NCBI GenBank assembly: GCA_947629615.1
Contig: CANRER010000007.1
Location: 1 to 18,324 of the forward strand
DNA length: 18,324 nt
Direction: 5' to 3'
DNA from: an uncultured Clostridia bacterium
GTDB taxonomy: Bacteria > Bacillota > Clostridia > UMGS1883
Positions 15,247 to 18,324 of this stretch are shown piece by piece. A program made the position numbers and the translations under genes. A model generated the notes under the pieces. The model did not search any database. It saw only the letters and a list, made by a program, of their open reading frames with translations, and was not told the DNA's origin. The number at the start of each line of letters is the position of its first letter. The stretch's first letter is position 1.

Positions 15247-16548
15247 TCACTCCGTCATGGACGGGGGCAGCTTGCTTTCAAGCTCGGCCATCTCCTTGGC
15301 CAAAAGGCTGACGCGCTCGCGCAGCTTGAAAATGCAGTCGGTTTCGTTGGCCTTGCCGCGCACTATGTCCTCGGCCAGCTCGCGGCAGGTCGGCGCCCCG
15401 CAGGAGCCGCAGTCGAGCTGAGGCAGGCCCTCAATTATCTCGTTCATTCTTATGGCCTTCTGCATGGCTATGCCGAAATCGGCGTCCAGCGGCGAAAACG
15501 GCTGATACTCGATTTTTCTGTTCCAGTAAAGGTCCATATCGTCGCGCAGCTCGCCCTTTTTGTCCTCAAGACCTTGAGATATGCGCCTTATGCGCGAATT
15601 GGCGACAAAGTTGTTTTCCACCGTAAGGCTCCCGCCCACGCAGCCGCCCGTGCAGGCCAATGCCTCGATGAAATCCACGCCCTTTATTTTTTCGTCCTCA
15701 AGCTGGTCAAGCACCTCTATAACGTTGGCTATGCCGTCCACGGCGATGTACTTTTCGATGCCGAGAGCCTCGGCCTCGCCGCCGTGGTTGGCCCAGCGGA
15801 CGCCGCTGCGGCCCGACTTGCTCAAATGCTCGACCTTCGTTATCTTATCTATACTGTGCGCAAGGCGCATATATACGTCCTTGATGGACAAAGCCCAATC
15901 GACGTTCGACTTTTCCAGCGCGATGGGCCACTTGATGGCCGTGACCTTGGCCGGGCAGGGCGTGATGAAGAACACGCCGATGTCCTCGTCCTTAAGGCCG
16001 GTCTTTTCCCTCGCCTCGCGGCGGGCCATCTCGGCGGCGGCCTCCATAGGGGACGTCAGCGGCGCGACGTGGCTCATCAGGTCGTGATACTTCACCGCCA
16101 CAAGCCTGACTACGGCCGGGCAGGCCGACGAGATGAGCGGGGCCTCGTACTTACCGCTGCTTATAAGCTCCTTCATTTTCTCGGTGATGACCTCGGCCCC
16201 TCGGGCTACCTCGAACACGTCGTCGAAGCCGAGCATTTTAAGGCCCGTCAGCACTATATCGAAGTCCGTCGCCTTGGAAAACTGGCCGCAGAAGGCCGGC
16301 GCGGGAAGCGCGATTTTATACTTGTATCTGTCCATGACCTCGAAGCCGTCGGTTATGGCCTTTTTCGCGTGGTACTGGCAGCGGCGGATACACTCGCCGC
16401 AGTCTATGCAGCGTTCGCTGATTATCTTGGCCTTCCCCTGCTGAACGCGTATCGCCTGAGTGGGGCAGTAGCGTATGCAGGTGGTGCAGCCCTTGCACAT
16501 CGGCTTATCGAGGGTAACGCTGTGAAATCTTCTTTCGATCTCTCCCAT
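15247..16548 (-). CDS. Putative sensory [FeFe] hydrogenase
   Basis: A 433-residue monomeric-type [FeFe] hydrogenase homologue. The N-terminal two-cluster ferredoxin domain (C18, C21, C24, C28; C47, C50, C53, C57) is followed by an H-cluster domain and then a C-terminal [4Fe-4S] motif (C380, C383, C388, C405; CGSCGAPTC). H-cluster ligand cysteines are C143, C198, C299 and C303. The active-site surroundings depart from catalytic enzymes. L1 reads SSACPAV instead of TSCCPxW, so the proton-relay cysteine is A142. L2 reads TPCPAKVTAI instead of MPCxxKxxE, and L3 reads CTGGCVGGSL instead of CxxGCxxGGGQ. The Cys-to-Ala change is a feature of the putative sensory group C/D hydrogenases (HydS). No PAS domain is present. 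The neighbours, an RsbT-like ATPase, DRTGG and PHP proteins, fit a signalling role rather than H2 turnover. AGGAGG precedes the ATG. Confidence 0.92.
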   Translation of the reverse strand: MGEIERRFHSVTLDKPMCKGCTTCIRYCPTQAIRVQQGKAKIISERCIDCGECIRRCQYHAKKAITDGFEVMDRYKYKIALPAPAFCGQFSKATDFDIVLTGLKMLGFDDVFEVARGAEVITEKMKELISSGKYEAPLISSACPAVVRLVAVKYHDLMSHVAPLTSPMEAAAEMARREAREKTGLKDEDIGVFFITPCPAKVTAIKWPIALEKSNVDWALSIKDVYMRLAHSIDKITKVEHLSKSGRSGVRWANHGGEAEALGIEKYIAVDGIANVIEVLDQLEDEKIKGVDFIEALACTGGCVGGSLTVENNFVANSRIRRISQGLEDKKGELRDDMDLYWNRKIEYQPFSPLDADFGIAMQKAIRMNEIIEGLPQLDCGSCGAPTCRELAEDIVRGKANETDCIFKLRERVSLLAKEMAELESKLPPSMTE

Positions 16549-16569
16549 TTACACAGCCTCCTATACTGT

Positions 16570-17001
16570 TTACTGCTTTATATACACCGTCATATCGACC
16601 GTTGTGCCGACGCCCAGCTCGGTGTCGATACGCATTTCGTCGGTATATTTTTTCATGTTTGGCAGGCCCATTCCCGCGCCGAAGCCCAGCTCGCGCACCT
16701 GCTGGCTGGCGGTGGAAAAGCCCTCCGTCATGGCTTTATCAATATCGGGTATGCCGGGGCCGACGTCCTTATGTATCATGCGGATTTTATCCGGCGATAT
16801 TTCAACGTCGATAACCCCGCCGTTCGCGTGGATCACCATATTTATCTCGCACTCGTACATGGCTATGGCCACCTTGCGGATAACGTCGGGGCTTATGCCG
16901 AGCTGCTTAAGCACCTTTTTCACGGCCCCGCTGGCCTCGCCGGCGACGGTGAAGTCCGTGCCGTCCACGTTGTAGTGCAGCTTCATCAACGGCTCGCTCA
17001 T
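16570..17001 (-). CDS. RsbT/RsbW-like ATP-binding regulator
   Basis: A 143-residue single-domain GHKL ATPase of the anti-sigma factor/serine kinase type (RsbT, RsbW, SpoIIAB). Motifs are the N-box E50-N54 (YECEINMVIHANGG), the G1 box D79-x-G81-x-G83 (KDVGPGIPD) and the G2 box GFGAGMGLPNM near residue 110. Family members phosphorylate an anti-sigma antagonist or bind a sigma factor. No STAS or sigma partner is encoded in the window. It overlaps the DRTGG gene by 4 bases (ATGA) and precedes the sensory hydrogenase by 21 bases, so it may carry the output of that protein. This link is inferred. Confidence 0.88.
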   Translation of the reverse strand: MSEPLMKLHYNVDGTDFTVAGEASGAVKKVLKQLGISPDVIRKVAIAMYECEINMVIHANGGVIDVEISPDKIRMIHKDVGPGIPDIDKAMTEGFSTASQQVRELGFGAGMGLPNMKKYTDEMRIDTELGVGTTVDMTVYIKQ

Positions 17002-17351
17002 GACCGCACGCTTCCCCCGGCCAGCCCGGCGGCGTACAGCCTGCCGCAGGCGGGATACATGGGCAGGTCGGTTTTCATTATCACCATTTCGCGGCTTTCG
17101 GCCAAATTCAGCACCTCGGCGGTAGGCTCCTTGCCGCGGATAAAGATTACGGCGTGAATGTCCATCATCTCCGCCGTGCGTATTACCTGACCGTTTACAA
17201 GCCCCGTAAGCAGCAAAGCCTGATCCTTAACAAAGGCCAGAACGTCGCTCATAAGGTCGCTTCCGCAGGCGGAAAACACCTCTCTGTCAAGCTCGTCCCC
17301 GCCGACAAGAACCTCGGCGTTCAGTATTTCTTTGATTTCACTCAGCTTCAT
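16998..17351 (-). CDS. DRTGG-domain protein (first copy)
   Basis: A 117-residue DRTGG-like protein, first gene of the sensory unit. The N-terminus MKLSEIKEILNAEVLVG parallels MKVKDIAERLELTLKCG of the second copy. It also shares the EVFSACGSDLMSDVLAFV and LVNGQVIRTAEMMDIHAVIFIRG segments of the domain. The C-terminal tail (TDLPMYPACGRLYAAGL) is longer and contains a cysteine absent from the other copy. The family is thought to bind small molecules; its ligand here is unknown. GGAGG stands 7 bases before the ATG. Confidence 0.83.
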   Translation of the reverse strand: MKLSEIKEILNAEVLVGGDELDREVFSACGSDLMSDVLAFVKDQALLLTGLVNGQVIRTAEMMDIHAVIFIRGKEPTAEVLNLAESREMVIMKTDLPMYPACGRLYAAGLAGGSVRS

Positions 17352-17386
17352 GACGATACCTCCAAAACAGATTGTACTATATAAAT

Positions 17387-17415
17387 ATTATACACAAACC
17401 CCCGCCCTATTGCAA
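17387..17415 (-). promoter_or_regulatory. Sigma-A promoter of the sensory-hydrogenase operon
   Basis: Minus strand: TTGCAA (17415-17410), a 17-base spacer with a G-run, and TATAAT (17392-17387), about 36 bases before the start codon at 17351. Confidence 0.8.
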
Positions 17416-17526
17416 GTGTTTTTTATGAAAATGTTACAAATATCTGCCTTTCGCGCACAAAAAATCCCGCGGAGCCATGCTTCGCGGGGGATTGCCATGC
17501 GGCGCGTATGCGGCGTGCGCTGACAC

Positions 17527-17550
17527 GCGGGAGCGCAATGCGCTCCCCTA
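17527..17550. repeat. Short palindromic intergenic repeat
   Basis: GGGAGCGCA (17529-17537) and TGCGCTCCC (17539-17547) are perfect inverted arms, embedded in CGCGGGAGCGC...CTCCCCTACGGGC. The pattern of an inverted arm followed by CCTACGGG resembles the dispersed intergenic repeats common in clostridial genomes, as I recall them. Confidence 0.55.
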
Positions 17551-17666
17551 CGGGCGGACGCGCCTTTGGGGCGGGCAGTCGTATTTCATTTATTGTCTAT
17601 GCTCTTTTGTGACCAAAAGAACCAAAAATCCCGGAGGCCTCGCAGCCGGCGGACCCCTCAACGCGT

Positions 17667-17690
17667 TTAAGGGGCCTGCGGGCCCCTTAA
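17667..17690. repeat. Perfect 10-bp inverted repeat hairpin
   Basis: TTAAGGGGCC and GGCCCCTTAA flank a TGCG loop. The upstream ACCCCTCAACGCG can alternatively pair with AAGGGG, so two folds compete. No gene ends nearby, so a terminator role is unlikely; it reads as part of a dispersed repeat. Confidence 0.6.
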
Positions 17691-17801
17691 AAATCCCCAT
17701 GACGGGAGCCGTTACGGGGCAGATTTATTTTTGCGCGGTGTGAAATTGTTTTTAATTTTAACAATTCGTCTTTGCTCAATGATAATTACGCACAACAGCC
17801 C

Positions 17802-17929
17802 TTGGCTTCCCCTCGGGGGGAAGCTGTCGGCGAAGCCGACTGATGAGGGGTTTTACCATTGGCAACGCACCTATCCCCTCATCCGTCGCTCGCTTCGCTC
17901 GCGCCACCTTCTCCCCAAGGAGAAGGCAA
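17802..17929. mobile_element. MITE-like element with facing repeat arms
   Basis: The left arm (17802-17850), starting TTGGCTTCCCCTC and ending GATGAGGGG, is repeated in inverted orientation as the right arm (17929-17875), starting TTGCCTTCTCCTT and also ending GATGAGGGG. They are separated by 24 bases. Each arm has its own terminal hairpin (CTTCCCC/GGGGAAG type), and the left arm contains the perfect GTCGGC-GAA-GCCGAC stem (17826-17840). No transposase is encoded. Arms of this type are frequent non-coding repeats in gut Firmicutes, and a non-autonomous element is the likeliest reading. Confidence 0.6.
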
Positions 17930-18121
17930 GACGGTATGCGGGCCTATATATATTGAAGGGAATACGCGCGAAAACAAATATGGCTCCGCAGCGGAAGGTG
18001 ACCGCATACGGAGCCGGAGGAGGAGGGGGATTACAGTTATATGGTAGAATATAATTATTGACGGCGTGTGAAGAAGAATTGATATTTTTATAAAGATATT
18101 GTAAATAAAATGTAAATTGAT

Positions 18122-18324
18122 TTATTTTTTAGCAATAAGCTTTTTTATCGCGTTCCACACCCGTGTTCCCACGAGCTTATCGCCCTTATCCAGCACGCCT
18201 TTGATAAAGTCGTAAACCCGCACGTCGCCCGCCCAGTACTCGTCCACAATGGCGGGGTCAATATCGTCAAGGGCGCGGTTGAGCAGCGTCACGCTGACGA
18301 TAAGGTCGTCCATCCAGCCGGCCA
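18122..18324 (-). CDS. 3' part of a probable YkvA/DUF1232 family gene (partial)
   Basis: The frame runs off the right edge of the window, so only the last 67 or so residues are seen, beginning AGWMDDLIVSVTLLNRAL. The G-W-M-D-D-L-I element matches the second half of the YkvA/DUF1232 signature (PDxIPxxGxxDDxxxxxxA), which lies in a membrane-associated helical hairpin. The basic, helical tail (NAIKKLIAKK) also fits. A complete 63-residue protein starting at the internal ATG (18313) would lack the first half of the motif, so a longer gene is more likely. Function is unknown. Confidence 0.55.
   Translation of the reverse strand, partial: AGWMDDLIVSVTLLNRALDDIDPAIVDEYWAGDVRVYDFIKGVLDKGDKLVGTRVWNAIKKLIAKK

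Larger units (their letters stand above)
17420..18121. other. Gene-free, repeat-rich intergenic region
   Basis: About 700 bases without a credible gene. The short open frames here have low-complexity, stem-loop-derived translations and no ribosome-binding sites. The region is GC-rich to about 17700, then mixed, then very AT-rich from about 18040. It contains several distinct inverted repeats listed separately. A GTATGCGG (17934-17941) and CCGCATAC (18002-18009) pair and a GGCTCCG/CGGAGCC pair around 17980-18016 suggest further nested palindromes. Confidence 0.75.

Noticed and set aside
15574..17157. Plus-strand 527-codon frame opposite the sensory hydrogenase and its ATPase gene
   Set aside because: It spans several real minus-strand genes and their junctions and lacks domain features.
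17464..17492. Stem-loop (ATCCCGCGGAG...CTTCGCGGGGGAT) as a terminator
   Set aside because: The stem has a two-base bulge, no T-run follows, and no gene on either strand ends just upstream of it.
17477..18054. Small open frames in the right-hand intergenic region
   Set aside because: They run through inverted repeats, have no ribosome-binding site, and their translations resemble known non-coding repeat sequence.

Overview
The window looks like a chromosomal piece of an anaerobic, spore-lineage member of the Clostridia, probably a GC-rich gut-type Oscillospirales or similar. The evidence is a Spo0A response regulator, a PolC-type replicative polymerase, the MEP-pathway enzyme IspG next to polC, two different [FeFe] hydrogenases, GC-rich coding DNA with AT-rich promoters, and dispersed palindromic intergenic repeats typical of such genomes. 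This placement is inferred from gene content; no search was run.

Layout. At the left, on the minus strand, lie an orphan solute-binding-type lipoprotein with a C-terminal Ig-like extension (77-2248) and a small cysteine-containing protein (2383-2748). Each has its own near-perfect sigma-A promoter. A plus-strand operon follows: a PqqD-like small protein, ispG and polC (2929-7918), closed by a long-stem hairpin. spo0A (8101-8868) then has its own promoter and ends in a bidirectional terminator shared with the convergent hydrogenase operon.

From 17351 down to 9047, all on the minus strand, are two adjacent transcription units concerned with hydrogen. The upstream unit is a putative sensory/regulatory module: DRTGG protein, RsbT/RsbW-like ATPase, a two-ferredoxin [FeFe] hydrogenase-like protein with a modified active site, a second DRTGG protein and a PHP-domain phosphoesterase. 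The downstream unit, with its own strong promoter, encodes an NADH-linked, probably electron-bifurcating HndABCD-type hydrogenase (NuoE-like, GHKL ATPase, HndB-like, NuoF-like, catalytic [FeFe] subunit). The simplest reading is that the first unit senses H2 or redox state and adjusts expression or activity of the second, but this is inference.

The right end (about 17420-18121) has no credible gene and is packed with inverted repeats, including a MITE-like pair of facing arms. At the edge is the 3' part of a probable YkvA/DUF1232 membrane-protein gene.

The most notable observations are a PolC that has cleanly lost the 3'-5' proofreading exonuclease domain normally inserted in its PHP domain, a Spo0A whose receiver pocket carries two substitutions at normally invariant positions, and the hydrogenase sensory module with DRTGG, ATPase and PHP partners.
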